Positions 46,836 through 55,921 of a DNA stretch of 64,000 bases are shown here, one piece after another. How positions within the stretch are numbered: the first letter of the stretch is position 1; the number at the start of each line of letters is the position of its first letter. Below the pieces are notes generated by a model. It saw only the letters and a program-made list of their open reading frames with translations, was not told where the DNA came from and ran no database searches. The position numbers and the translations under genes are program-made. Source of the DNA: Saprospiraceae bacterium (GTDB lineage: Bacteria > Bacteroidota > Bacteroidia > Chitinophagales > Saprospiraceae); assembly GCA_022448945.1 (NCBI GenBank), contig JAKVCV010000002.1, positions 149,563 through 213,562 of the forward strand, given 5' to 3'.

Positions 46836-47906
46836 CTATTTTGCTCCTTGCTTTTCTACTATTTGATTTACGTATTTAATAATTAGTTCCTGATTGATTC
46901 CTACTTTTCCAAGAACAAAAGCAATCATTCTTAGTAAATCATCTTGTTTTGTTTTTTTATTTTCAGCGAATACTTTTTTGATTATATTATTTATTTCTTT
47001 TATAGTTGATTCAGTAGCTGGTTTTCCTGTTTTGTTTTGTGAATAATTGTCTGCAAGCCGTTGCGCAATACTTTTCTTAGTTTTCTTTGCAGCAAGCGAT
47101 AATTTAATTAATTGTTCTTTTTGAGCAGTTAATTTTTTATGAGCGCTATTAAATTTTTTGCGTACTTCTTCAGACGTTTCATCATATAAGCTCATGAAGT
47201 CAGAAAACGCTTTATTAGCCTCTTTTACATTTTTTATATCATTGTTCGATGTTGCCCCCTTTTTTATATTTTTTGTAACCTTTTTTAGAGATGTTGATAA
47301 TAGTTTTGTAAGGCTTTTAATGGATTTGCTTAGTTTATTTGCTTCTTCTCTCCGTTGTTCTTTATATGCCGTGTTTTCTTCAGTATGTTTTAACTCACGG
47401 GTTAATTGGTCTTTAGAGTCTTTTGTTTCGTCTAAAACATCTTGAGCTTTAGCTTTTTGTAATTCTTCGTCAATTACACCTGCAGTAGAACCAATGGTGG
47501 TAACAGAATATTGTTTACTAATTTTTTTTAGAAGAGCATTTAAAAATTTCATTGTTTCTCTTGGGACTTTTTTAAGGCCCTTTGAACCATTTATGTCTAG
47601 TACAAATTCATTCCCATTTCGACGACATGAGCCTGAAACCATAAATTCCTTTTGAGAGGCTCCATCAGGGGTCTTTTGTTTATGATAGTCTTTCCAGCAA
47701 CTATGACGGTCTCCAACTAGAAATAATGGATGTCTTTTGCTTTTTTTCTCATCAAATCCAGCATAGATGTGATTGAGTACAATAATAAATGGAACACTGT
47801 TGCCGTCTAAAAATTTTTTGTTTAGAATTACAGCTAGCATCTTAAGGAATTGACTTCCTTTTAATTTGGGTAAATTTTTTACTTTTACTGGGTTTTTAAA
47901 AGCCAT
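46836..47906 (-). CDS. Lysine-rich coiled-coil protein, unknown function
   Basis: 356 residues with no signal peptide or membrane helix. The N-terminal 150 residues are mixed (HPLFLVGDRHSCWKDYHKQK, CRRNGNEFVLDINGSKGLKK) and look globular. From about 160 the protein turns into a long, Lys/Glu-rich coiled coil (KKVTKNIKKGATSNND, LTAQKEQLIKLSLAAKKTKK). It ends with a small helical domain (about 300-356). The pI must be high. I do not recognise a family. Such Lys-rich proteins may bind nucleic acid or act as structural or effector proteins; there is no evidence for either here. Confidence 0.6.
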   Translation of the reverse strand: MAFKNPVKVKNLPKLKGSQFLKMLAVILNKKFLDGNSVPFIIVLNHIYAGFDEKKSKRHPLFLVGDRHSCWKDYHKQKTPDGASQKEFMVSGSCRRNGNEFVLDINGSKGLKKVPRETMKFLNALLKKISKQYSVTTIGSTAGVIDEELQKAKAQDVLDETKDSKDQLTRELKHTEENTAYKEQRREEANKLSKSIKSLTKLLSTSLKKVTKNIKKGATSNNDIKNVKEANKAFSDFMSLYDETSEEVRKKFNSAHKKLTAQKEQLIKLSLAAKKTKKSIAQRLADNYSQNKTGKPATESTIKEINNIIKKVFAENKKTKQDDLLRMIAFVLGKVGINQELIIKYVNQIVEKQGAK

Positions 47907-48106
47907 AATTGATGGTTTATATTATCAATGTTAGAATACTATCAATAATGCAAATTAATAAATTTCCTTTGATTTTACAAGTATATTTTAGTCGTTAAAG
48001 TATTATGTTGTATTGGTTCAATAGAATTAGAAAATTAATATGCTTAATTCAATCAAAATTTTTCTTCAAACTTATTCTATATCATTAACAAGTAAAAAGT
48101 GTTAAT

Positions 48107-48532
48107 TTATTTTGAAAATAAATTGTTCATGTCTTTGAAAGCCTTGAATTCTAATGCATTACCTGATGGATCATAAAAAAACATAGTTGCTTGTTCTCCA
48201 GGGAGTCCTTTGAAACGAACATAGGGTTTTATTCCAAATTTAACATTTTTATTTTTTAAGTGTTTTGCTAGTTTTTCCCATACTTCCCATTCAAGTACAA
48301 CCCCAAAGTGAGGAACAGGAACATTGTGGCTATCAACATTATTATAGATTAACTTATTTTGATTTGCATTTTTTGAAAGGTGTACAACAAATTGGTGTCC
48401 AAATAAATTGAAGTCGATCCAGGTTTCAGAAGATCGCCCTTCTGAGCACTTGAGTATATTCACATAAAAAGCTCTTGCTTTATCTAAATCATTGACAGGA
48501 ATAGCAACATGAAAAGGTGTGAGTTTATTCAT
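48107..48532 (-). CDS. VOC-superfamily (glyoxalase/bleomycin-resistance-like) protein
   Basis: 141 residues formed by two beta-alpha-beta-beta-beta units: TPFHVAIPVNDLDKARAFYVNIL and VPHFGVVLEWEVWEKLAKHL, with FFYDPSGNALEFKAF at the end. The metal ligands of the VOC fold are His8 (TPFHVA), a His in VPHFGVV (about 79) and Glu in NALEF. Members include glyoxalase I, dioxygenases and fosfomycin-resistance enzymes. The substrate cannot be deduced; the gene stands alone, upstream of nothing obviously related. Confidence 0.88.
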   Translation of the reverse strand: MNKLTPFHVAIPVNDLDKARAFYVNILKCSEGRSSETWIDFNLFGHQFVVHLSKNANQNKLIYNNVDSHNVPVPHFGVVLEWEVWEKLAKHLKNKNVKFGIKPYVRFKGLPGEQATMFFYDPSGNALEFKAFKDMNNLFSK

Positions 48533-48579
48533 TATAGTTTTTTTAATGGTATAATAATTTAAATTAAACTATTAATCAA

Positions 48580-48618
48580 TTAAAAAAACCTTGCTTCTAT
48601 GACAGAAACAAGGTTTTT
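48580..48618 (-). terminator. Intrinsic terminator of the DUF3127 gene
   Basis: Read on minus, CCTTGTTTCT and AGAAGCAAGG form a 10-bp stem (one G-U pair) around GTCAT, followed by T7. The G-U pair exists only on the minus RNA. The DUF3127 stop codon lies 47 bases upstream. Confidence 0.88.
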
Positions 48619-48664
48619 GATCTTCTATATAATTAGAATTATATTTCTGTGACCTTATAACTTC

Positions 48665-49042
48665 TTAAAAAGGTAAATCATCAGCAGCAGAATCTGTCTC
48701 TGCAGGCACTACAGTATCAGCTGTAGGAAAAGGAACATCGGTTTCAAGTGTGTTTGTTTGACCTTTTTCGATTCGCCATGCATTTAGTGAAACAAAGTAT
48801 ACCATTTCTCCTTTTTGAGTGTTCTCCCATTCTCTACCACGAATGTTAAAATGAACCGTAATATTCTCACCTTCTTTTAAGTCATCTATTAGTGAACATT
48901 TGCTTTGAGTAAGCTCAAATTTGACTTTTTGAGGGTATTGGTCTTCTGTTTCAATTACAAAGTCTCTTTTTTCAAAAGAGTCACTGATTTTAGTTGTTTC
49001 AAATATTTTGTAAACTTTGCCCGTTAATGATAGTTCTGACAT
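48665..49042 (-). CDS. DUF3127 protein (OB-fold, SSB-like C-terminal tip)
   Basis: 125 residues. The body SLTGKVYKIFETTKISDSFEKRDFVIETEDQYPQ and VHFNIRGREWENTQKGEMVYFVSLNAWRIE are diagnostic of DUF3127, a Bacteroidota-specific OB-fold family related to single-strand DNA-binding proteins. The tail is acidic and ends in DDLPF, very close to the DDDIPF tip that SSB uses to recruit replication and repair proteins. So a role in DNA metabolism is a fair inference, though not shown. It is transcribed alone with a clear terminator. Confidence 0.88.
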   Translation of the reverse strand: MSELSLTGKVYKIFETTKISDSFEKRDFVIETEDQYPQKVKFELTQSKCSLIDDLKEGENITVHFNIRGREWENTQKGEMVYFVSLNAWRIEKGQTNTLETDVPFPTADTVVPAETDSAADDLPF

Positions 49043-49535
49043 GATAATTTAATTATTTATTAATGTTTATTGAGATGATTTTTAGTTTTTATATTAAATA
49101 CAGTTTTATCTACTATATTGAAATATTGACCTATTAGGTGTTTTATATAAAGACAAAAGTACAACAAATATTTGTATTCTTAACTATTAATATTCACTTA
49201 GTTATTAGATCTTTGTCTTAAGAGAAGTCTCTTTTTATTTCTTAATGAAATATTCGTTATTATATTGTAATATGCAGGAAAATATAAGTTGCATTTAGTG
49301 TTATTTCAAGTAGAAATATTTTTAATCTAAATTATATTATTATAACATTTAGTTTAAGTACTGGAGTCAGATATAGAAAGGTGTAAGATGTTTAAATATT
49401 TTTTATGGGCTTCTAAAATTATTTCTGCTCGATCTTTTCAAATCTGATACATTTTATTGATTTCCTTTATAGTTAAAACAATAAAATTATTAGTTGTATT
49501 TCTTAAACTTATATTTTGTTTTTGATTGTAATCTC
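49043..49535. other. Intergenic region between the ferritin and DUF3127 genes
   Basis: 493 AT-rich bases. On minus, TACTTTTG (49161-49154) is a possible -7 element for DUF3127, with about 105 bases of leader. A small hairpin with a 5-bp stem (49220-49233) precedes a short T run on the plus strand without any upstream gene. Nothing else is supported; no terminator for the ferritin gene is evident. Confidence 0.5.
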
Positions 49536-50063
49536 TTATTCTTCATCCTCAAAAAGATCTTCTTCCTCTTTTTGAGCGTTTATTTTTGCTACTTCTTGAT
49601 CTATAAAGAATAAACTTTGACCACCAGTTCCTATTAATTTTATCGCATCTAAAATATCACGAATTTGGGATTCCTCTTCTCTTTGTTCAGCGACATACCA
49701 TTGTAAAAAAAGTGTTGTTGAATGGTCATTTTCTGCTTGACTAATCGAAAGTAGATTGTAGATTGCTGCCGTCACTTCCTTTTCCTGTTCATAGACAATC
49801 TTGAATAATTCTTGGATTGAATCATAATCAGCTTTTGGCTTTTCCTGGTGAGGAATGATGGCATGTCCATCCATTTCATTAATATAATGTATTATTTTCA
49901 TCATATGCATCCTTTCTTCTGATGATTGGTCGTAAAAAAAGGTAGCGCATCCTTTTAAACCTTGTCTTTCACACCAGGAAGCCATAGCAAGATATGTAGC
50001 AGAGGCATTTCCTTCAAGTGCAATCTGTTTATTTAGGAATTCGAGTGTTTTTATATTCAACAT
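49536..50063 (-). CDS. Ferritin
   Basis: 175 residues, a four-helix ferritin of the bacterial FtnA type. The ferroxidase ligands Glu17 (ALEGNASATYL), Glu50 and His53 (SSEERMHMMK) sit at exactly the same positions as in Escherichia coli FtnA. ATYLAMASWCERQGLKGCATFF and FLQWYVAEQREEES are typical helices. It oxidises and stores iron in a 24-mer cage. It differs in an acidic C-terminal tail (QKEEEDLFEDEE). The gene follows the 994-residue baseplate-like gene after 22 bases on the same strand and has no promoter of its own in that gap, so it is probably co-transcribed with it. Confidence 0.94.
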   Translation of the reverse strand: MLNIKTLEFLNKQIALEGNASATYLAMASWCERQGLKGCATFFYDQSSEERMHMMKIIHYINEMDGHAIIPHQEKPKADYDSIQELFKIVYEQEKEVTAAIYNLLSISQAENDHSTTLFLQWYVAEQREEESQIRDILDAIKLIGTGGQSLFFIDQEVAKINAQKEEEDLFEDEE

Positions 50064-50085
50064 TTATTTAAGGTATATATGTTAT

Positions 50086-53070
50086 TTAATGTTTATTTAG
50101 TTGTGTAAGCAGTTGCATTAACTTTTGTGCTTTTTCATCCAAATCAGGTTGATTAGGAACAATAGAAATACGTTCTTTTAGCCATTCAAAATATATGTCT
50201 TCAAATTCTTGCATCTTTACGGTGTTAAGCCATATAAAATCTATATGCACATAAACGGGAGTATTAAGAATTATAATATTTATTAGTAAGTCTTGAAAAT
50301 CAGAATTCTGGAATCGGCTTGGCCATGTAGGTAAAATGATACTTATATTCAGGGAATAAAAATTGTCAGATTTATCAGCGTCTTTACGAAGTTTGGTAGT
50401 GAACTTAATATTATTATAAATCGGAACATCACTTTTTTTGAAACTACGGATATAATCTATAATGTCCAACATTTTTTCTTGGGCTTCTTCTTCAGAATCA
50501 AAAGAAACAGGGTGTTTTGCTATGTATACTTCATAATTATTGGCTAGTACGATAATGTATTTCCCCTCTTCATCCTTTCGAATACTATAGTTTTCTCGAA
50601 ACGTGCCAACAGAAGTTAGTTCATCACTGTGTGATCGCTGTTCGTCAATATTACCAAATTCATAGCTTTCTAAAATAACTATATCTTGATCATCTGTGAG
50701 GATAAATTCGTGTTGATCCTCAGCTTGGGGACGTAAAAGGATATGTTCTAATACGTGCATACCCTCAGAATATTTATTTAGCTGATTAAGATATGTAATA
50801 AGTTTTCCCACTTCATTCCGTGCAGCTATTCTTGTTGAAACTTCACGAACTTTAAATACACCAAGTTTTCGCTTTCCCTTATAGTAGATGCTGTAGCTTT
50901 TTTTGCTTTGAGTAGGAAGTACTATATAATTATGACTGTGAATTCCATGCGCTAATAAATTTTTAATTAATTCATTTCTTGAATTTGCACGAAAAACAAA
51001 TCGTTTCGTATAGTCAATAGTTTCCTTAAGGGGAGCCTCTTTTTTATCATCAAGAGGCTTTTTATCCTTATTGTCGTTATCTTTATCTTCGACAGTATTT
51101 TCATCATCACTTTCTTCCTCATCATTATCTTCTAGAGTATTTCTCAACCTATCCAACTCATCTTTTAGGTCATCATCAAGTTCGTCTTCATCAATGTCAA
51201 ATGTGCTTTGAATATCATATAAGGCATCTAATCTAATAAATCCTTCTTTAGTATCTTTTGAAACAAATTCCAAAAAGGTATCTAATGCATCAAAGTCAGC
51301 CTCGTCATCATGTTTGCCATTTAAAGATGACAATAAAGAATCATTTCCTGCTTGTCTTATATTGAGTAGTAGAGAAGCCCTTTTCTCTAAACCCGGAACA
51401 TTCCATTCCTCTAGGCTTTTACCGAGGTAATCAAATCCTTTTCCTCTGTTTTTACTTATATCAATATAGTTTTGAAGGAATTCTATTTTGGCATTGATTA
51501 ATTCTATTTCTGGGTCTGTAGCCTGATCGTCTTCATCAACACCAACATAATCAGAAACTTTTAGTAAGAAGTCAGTACTGAATTGTTCTCCAAAACGACT
51601 TAAAAGATGGTCAAGAAAACGATTCCTGCGATCTACAAAAGGATCAAATTCTTTAGTTACTTTAGCTACCTTTTCGTTAAATTTCTCTAAAGTGGAACTT
51701 GACATCATATCATAAATGCCTGGCAAGTCCTCAGGAACATTGCTAAAATAAGTTTTATCAATATCTTTATCTATAGAAAATAATTTGCGAACATTTGATA
51801 ATTGAGCCAGATAATTGCATAAAGTTTGTTCAAAAAACAATAAATAACCTCTTAATTGTTTGACCATTGCATGACGTTCTCGTGTGCCTTTTGCATAGTC
51901 TGGCAATCCAAGTTCATTGACACCATAGGTCATAGGCAAAGCATTTTGCAATGAATTATAGTGTTCTACTTCTTTTAATGTTATAGTAGATGGAAAGTCT
52001 TTTTCGTGATAAAGCATTTTCATCTGATATCCCTTTTTGTATTGGGCATACAAGGAGTATAGTAATTGATTGGCAGTGTTTAAGTCTAATTCATAGTTTA
52101 GTGCACCACGAAAGAATTGTAATGGGTAATTTGAGCTATCAGAAAATCTTTCATCTATGGTGTCCATGTTTAAAACAGGGTAGGTGTTCTGTCTAATTGG
52201 TATTACATCACTATCTACCGGGATGCCATTTATGTCAACACGGAAATAGGTGATTCTCCGAACTCCTTCTACTCCCTGAACAATTTCAATTAACTTTGAA
52301 ACATATACTTCTTGTGTCATCCCTCTTAAATCAGATTTAAGAATTAAGCCATGGACTGGTGGAGGACCGTCAAATGCTTCATCTACTGTATATCCTTTGT
52401 CCAACAGATCTTCAAGTGTATGAAATTGGATTGAAGGATTAAGGTGTTCTTCAAGTTTAAATAATATTTCTGCTAATAATTCTTCAGCGACAACTTCTGT
52501 TCCAATGTCTATATCAGCAAATATCTCAAGCGTGTCTACATCTAGAATTTGAATAGATTCTAAGTCTTCACATAAATTTCTGTGTTGGTTAAATAATGAG
52601 AAAACTTCTTCTTTTATAGATTTTATTCCATTTTCAGTTCTAGCAGTTTCATCTATTTGTAATAGTATTCTATATAAACCATTGATCCCATCCATGTTGT
52701 CTCGTACAGGCTCTACCCAGGCATTTTGTACATATTGAATACGGTCAATAATCAAAATACGGTAATCGTCCTGAGTCACGGGATTGGTTGGCAAAATCTC
52801 AACTGCATCATAAAAAGCATTGTTAATTTCTTCTCTTTTTTTTCGGGATTGAGAGTTTAGGAGATTTTGTATAGGTGTTGTAGCGCGTTTATTTACTTTT
52901 GACATTACATCACATAGCTGTTCCATGATCGTAATACCAGGGTCATGGTCATTATAGTCTGTCCATACATCACCAGAGAGCTGTTGCATAAAATCCATCC
53001 AGACATCTTTCAATTGCTCTCTTTCTAGAGTCTTTGCGACATGTGTATTAAGATTAAATTGGTCTTCCAT
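50086..53070 (-). CDS. Contractile-tail baseplate protein (gpJ/gp6-like), isolated
   Basis: 994 residues with no signal peptide. The N-terminus has DYNDHDPGITIMEQL (38-52), the motif seen in large baseplate proteins of extracellular contractile injection systems in Bacteroidota (related to gp6/gpJ of contractile phage tails). The middle is helical with an unusually acidic, Asp/Glu/Lys-rich linker (about 623-680). The C-terminal part has HVLEHILLRP (about 773-782), a region resembling the family's conserved EHILLRP(R) element, and NISIILPTWPSRFQNSDFQD and NTPVYVHIDFIWL near the end, also family-like. No sheath, tube, spike, tape-measure or ATPase gene is seen within this window. The assignment is by motif memory, so moderately confident; the isolated setting is unusual. 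Confidence 0.7.
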   Translation of the reverse strand: MEDQFNLNTHVAKTLEREQLKDVWMDFMQQLSGDVWTDYNDHDPGITIMEQLCDVMSKVNKRATTPIQNLLNSQSRKKREEINNAFYDAVEILPTNPVTQDDYRILIIDRIQYVQNAWVEPVRDNMDGINGLYRILLQIDETARTENGIKSIKEEVFSLFNQHRNLCEDLESIQILDVDTLEIFADIDIGTEVVAEELLAEILFKLEEHLNPSIQFHTLEDLLDKGYTVDEAFDGPPPVHGLILKSDLRGMTQEVYVSKLIEIVQGVEGVRRITYFRVDINGIPVDSDVIPIRQNTYPVLNMDTIDERFSDSSNYPLQFFRGALNYELDLNTANQLLYSLYAQYKKGYQMKMLYHEKDFPSTITLKEVEHYNSLQNALPMTYGVNELGLPDYAKGTRERHAMVKQLRGYLLFFEQTLCNYLAQLSNVRKLFSIDKDIDKTYFSNVPEDLPGIYDMMSSSTLEKFNEKVAKVTKEFDPFVDRRNRFLDHLLSRFGEQFSTDFLLKVSDYVGVDEDDQATDPEIELINAKIEFLQNYIDISKNRGKGFDYLGKSLEEWNVPGLEKRASLLLNIRQAGNDSLLSSLNGKHDDEADFDALDTFLEFVSKDTKEGFIRLDALYDIQSTFDIDEDELDDDLKDELDRLRNTLEDNDEEESDDENTVEDKDNDNKDKKPLDDKKEAPLKETIDYTKRFVFRANSRNELIKNLLAHGIHSHNYIVLPTQSKKSYSIYYKGKRKLGVFKVREVSTRIAARNEVGKLITYLNQLNKYSEGMHVLEHILLRPQAEDQHEFILTDDQDIVILESYEFGNIDEQRSHSDELTSVGTFRENYSIRKDEEGKYIIVLANNYEVYIAKHPVSFDSEEEAQEKMLDIIDYIRSFKKSDVPIYNNIKFTTKLRKDADKSDNFYSLNISIILPTWPSRFQNSDFQDLLINIIILNTPVYVHIDFIWLNTVKMQEFEDIYFEWLKERISIVPNQPDLDEKAQKLMQLLTQLNKH

Positions 53071-53364
53071 ATATGTTTTTGTACAAAAATTCAGTTCTGA
53101 TTGGTAAAAGAAATAGAAAAGTAAGAAATAATAATGAATTAGGAATTACGAAATAGCAATTTTTTGACGCGAATAGGTTTAATTCTCTACTCCTAAGCTA
53201 AAAAAGAAACAATAATATATTAGTTTTTTCAATGTGACAATGCTTCAAATTTTTGATCGTCAATTGATTATGTTTAAAATAAGGTTTCTTTTTTTTCTTT
53301 GGATTTTCTTTAAGTATTAATATTATTTTATAATCAACTTCAAGATTTGTTTAACAAATATTTC

Positions 53365-54192
53365 TTAGAGTTTACCCCCGCAGTATTTGCAGAATTCAGC
53401 ATCATTGTCGTGACCTTCACTAAGACATGATATGCATGATTGAGTAGTAATTTCTTTAACGGTACTCCCTTTGTTTGATGCGGTAATTTCGGAAGACACT
53501 ATTCCTGTTGGTACTGCAATCACACCATAACCCATTAGCATTACGATCGCTGCCAAAAATTGTCCCAATCCTGTTGATGGTGCAATATCACCATATCCTA
53601 CTGTTGTTAATGTAACTATTGCCCAGTAAATACTTCGCGGAATACTTGTAAAATCTGAATCGGGACCGCCTTCTATAAGATACATGATTGAGCCAATTAC
53701 AATAACCAACATCATTATGAAAAATATGAATACTGTAATTTTCGCCCGACTAGCTTTAATAGCCGTAATAAGACTATTGCTCTCTTTTAGGAATTTAGCT
53801 AGTTTAAAAATCCTGAATACTCTAAGTAAACGCATAGCACGAATAACGGCTAGGTAACTCGATACGCCTAAAATCATTTCAATATAAGTTGGGAGAATAG
53901 AAACTAAGTCTATTATTCCAAAAAAACTAAAAATATATTTAGTTGGACGTTGTACGCATACTATTCTTAATATATATTCTATTGTAAATAAAATAGTTAT
54001 GACCCATTCTGTCATTTTAAACCAATAGCCATACACGTTGTTAATGCTTGAAACACTTTCGAGCATAACTAGGATAACACTAAAAATAATAAGAAATAGT
54101 AAACTGACATCAAAAACTTTTCCCAATTTGGTATCTGCCTCGAATATAATTTCATGTGTTCGCTTGCGCCAAGGTGAAAATTCTTCTTTCAT
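53365..54192 (-). CDS. Voltage-gated potassium channel with C-terminal zinc ribbon
   Basis: 275 residues. Six membrane helices (S1-S6); S4 carries regularly spaced arginines (RAMRLLRVFRIFKLAKF, about 118-134); the selectivity filter is TVGYGD (197-202), hence K+-selective. The short C-terminus has two Cys pairs: Cys253 and Cys256 (CISC), Cys268 and Cys271 (CKYC), a zinc ribbon. Such channels set membrane potential in the inner membrane; the zinc ribbon may be a regulatory or tetramer-stabilising module. The gene stands alone, with no link to its neighbours. Confidence 0.93.
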   Translation of the reverse strand: MKEEFSPWRKRTHEIIFEADTKLGKVFDVSLLFLIIFSVILVMLESVSSINNVYGYWFKMTEWVITILFTIEYILRIVCVQRPTKYIFSFFGIIDLVSILPTYIEMILGVSSYLAVIRAMRLLRVFRIFKLAKFLKESNSLITAIKASRAKITVFIFFIMMLVIVIGSIMYLIEGGPDSDFTSIPRSIYWAIVTLTTVGYGDIAPSTGLGQFLAAIVMLMGYGVIAVPTGIVSSEITASNKGSTVKEITTQSCISCLSEGHDNDAEFCKYCGGKL

Positions 54193-54290
54193 TTTTTACA
54201 AAAATTAGTGTTTTGTAACAATATAATTTGAATAATACTAATGTAAAGAATGTTTAAATTTAATTATGTTAATCAGTAAAATTAATTATT

Positions 54291-55163
54291 TCATAATATG
54301 TTGGCAAGTTGTTCTTTTATTTTGTCCGCTTCATTTTTCATTTGAATAACAATTCTTTGAATACTTGCAGAATTAGCTTTTGAGCCAAGTGTGTTTATTT
54401 CACGGCTCATTTCCTGTAGAATAAAATTCAGCTTTTTTCCCTTGGCGAGCGTTTCATTTACCATTTCATCTATAAAGTATTTGCAATGTTGCTTCAATCG
54501 CACTTTTTCTTCGTTTAAATCAAATTTGTCAAGGTAATAAATCATCTCTTGCTCCAAACGGTTTTCATCTGTTTTTTCTTTAAGGTTTAATTTGTCTAAA
54601 CTCAATAAAAGGCGATTTTTAATTTTATCAATACGACCTTGTTCTTCATTTTCAATTCCAGAAAGTAGTTCTTCAATATTGTTAATTCGTAATTGGATAT
54701 CTTTACTAGTAGCTTCTCCCTCTTCACTACGAAAGTCTATGATAGCTTCTAAAGCTTCATCGATACTTTCCATTACATCAGCCCACTGTTTTTCATCTAT
54801 ACTATTGTTGTTTTGTGCAACAACGCCAGGTAATCTGATAATAGTATTGAATAAATCACCAGGGTCAATACTATTTTCATTAGCAATTTTCTGCAAGTTT
54901 TTATAATAATTGTTAAAAACTTGTGTATTGATAGAATGATCGTTTTCCTTGGTGTTTTCTACCGTGACAGTTAAGTCAACTTTGCCACGAATTAAATTAT
55001 TGCTAAGTAATTTTCTTAGAATTATTTCTTTGTTTTGATATTGTGATGAAATCCTTGACCTAAAATCAAAACTTTTGCTGTTGACACTTTTGATTTCAAC
55101 TACAATAGTTTGTTCTGGAGTTGTTTTTTCGGACCGTCCAAAACCCGTCATTGAATATAACAT
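54291..55163 (-). CDS. yicC: YicC family protein (endoribonuclease-type)
   Basis: 290 residues, full length for YicC (about 290). It starts LYSMTGFGRSE, has VEIKSVNSKSFDFRSRI, and ends in a DUF1732 part with HCKYFIDEMVNETLAKGKKLNFILQEMSREINTLGSK. In Escherichia coli YicC is a conserved stress-linked protein reported to have endoribonuclease activity. In many Bacteroidota it is next to gmk; gmk is not next to it here. The start codon at 55163 gives the canonical N-terminus. Confidence 0.95.
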   Translation of the reverse strand: MLYSMTGFGRSEKTTPEQTIVVEIKSVNSKSFDFRSRISSQYQNKEIILRKLLSNNLIRGKVDLTVTVENTKENDHSINTQVFNNYYKNLQKIANENSIDPGDLFNTIIRLPGVVAQNNNSIDEKQWADVMESIDEALEAIIDFRSEEGEATSKDIQLRINNIEELLSGIENEEQGRIDKIKNRLLLSLDKLNLKEKTDENRLEQEMIYYLDKFDLNEEKVRLKQHCKYFIDEMVNETLAKGKKLNFILQEMSREINTLGSKANSASIQRIVIQMKNEADKIKEQLANIL

Positions 55164-55417
55164 TTTTTGTTAGATTTTTTTAGTTTCATGCAGGAATCGG
55201 TTTTAAACATATATTATGTCCTTTTTTTATAAGTTTCCTTGAAAACTAAGCTTGCAAATATATGTAACCTTATAAAAGGTATTCATTTTTAATGTCATTC
55301 CAGTAAATAGTGAAAATAAGAAAAAAATATACAGGAGTTGAGGAACACAGGGATAAAATTTTTTTATTCATCAAAAACGAACTACTTTTAGTGAAAGTAA
55401 TCTACTAAAGTCGAAAT

Positions 55418-55840
55418 ATGTCTGAAATTATCAAAATTTATTTATTGTTGATGTTCATTTTGCTATTGGCCGATTGTACAGGTGCAAAAAATCAAATAAA
55501 TTATAATAATCCCAAAAAAGTTGCGCTTGTTTTTTGTTATGCTATCGCACATCATGATATTGAAAGGGCCAAGCTTGTAAGTACTGAAGACACAAAAAAA
55601 GTCCTGACTGTATTACAAACGCTTGAAGATGCTATGCAGCCGAATCAGGAATCACCTAATAATACCCAGATTGAAGAAAAATTGAAATCATTAAAAAAAG
55701 TTAAATGTGAGATAGTAGATAACTTAGCACGTTGTAAGATGTGTTGTGATGAAAAAGGAGAAACGGACATTCTTATGTTGAAAAAGGTGGAAAATAAATG
55801 GTTGGTAAATATGGCCAAAGAAGAACTTCAAAAAAAATGA
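55418..55840 (+). CDS. DUF4878-like lipoprotein
   Basis: 140 residues. The signal peptide ends in a lipobox-like LLADC (Cys at about residue 20), so it is probably a lipoprotein. The rest, NPKKVALVFCYAIAHHDIERAKLVSTEDTKKVL and VENKWLVNMAKEE, resembles the DUF4878/NTF2-like fold of small Bacteroidota lipoproteins, in which a helix pair packs on a curved sheet. CKMCC in the middle is unusual. Function unknown. It is upstream of the FemAB/GNAT gene on the same strand after 81 bases. Confidence 0.72.
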   Translation: MSEIIKIYLLLMFILLLADCTGAKNQINYNNPKKVALVFCYAIAHHDIERAKLVSTEDTKKVLTVLQTLEDAMQPNQESPNNTQIEEKLKSLKKVKCEIVDNLARCKMCCDEKGETDILMLKKVENKWLVNMAKEELQKK

Positions 55841-55921
55841 TTATTATTTTGCTTTCGATAAAATTGTATAACCTTTAAGTTTATTTTCAATTGCCCAATA
55901 AGTTTAATAGCATTTAGCATT

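Noticed and set aside
46672..46866. 64-residue hydrophobic plus-strand ORF
   Set aside because: It lies mostly in the gap between two minus-strand genes and overlaps the end of one. Its hydrophobicity comes from AT-rich codons, and it has no supported start site.
49536..54192. A complete contractile injection system cluster
   Set aside because: Only the baseplate-like gene is recognisable; the neighbours are ferritin, a K+ channel, YicC, DUF3127 and VOC genes, none of which is a tail component.
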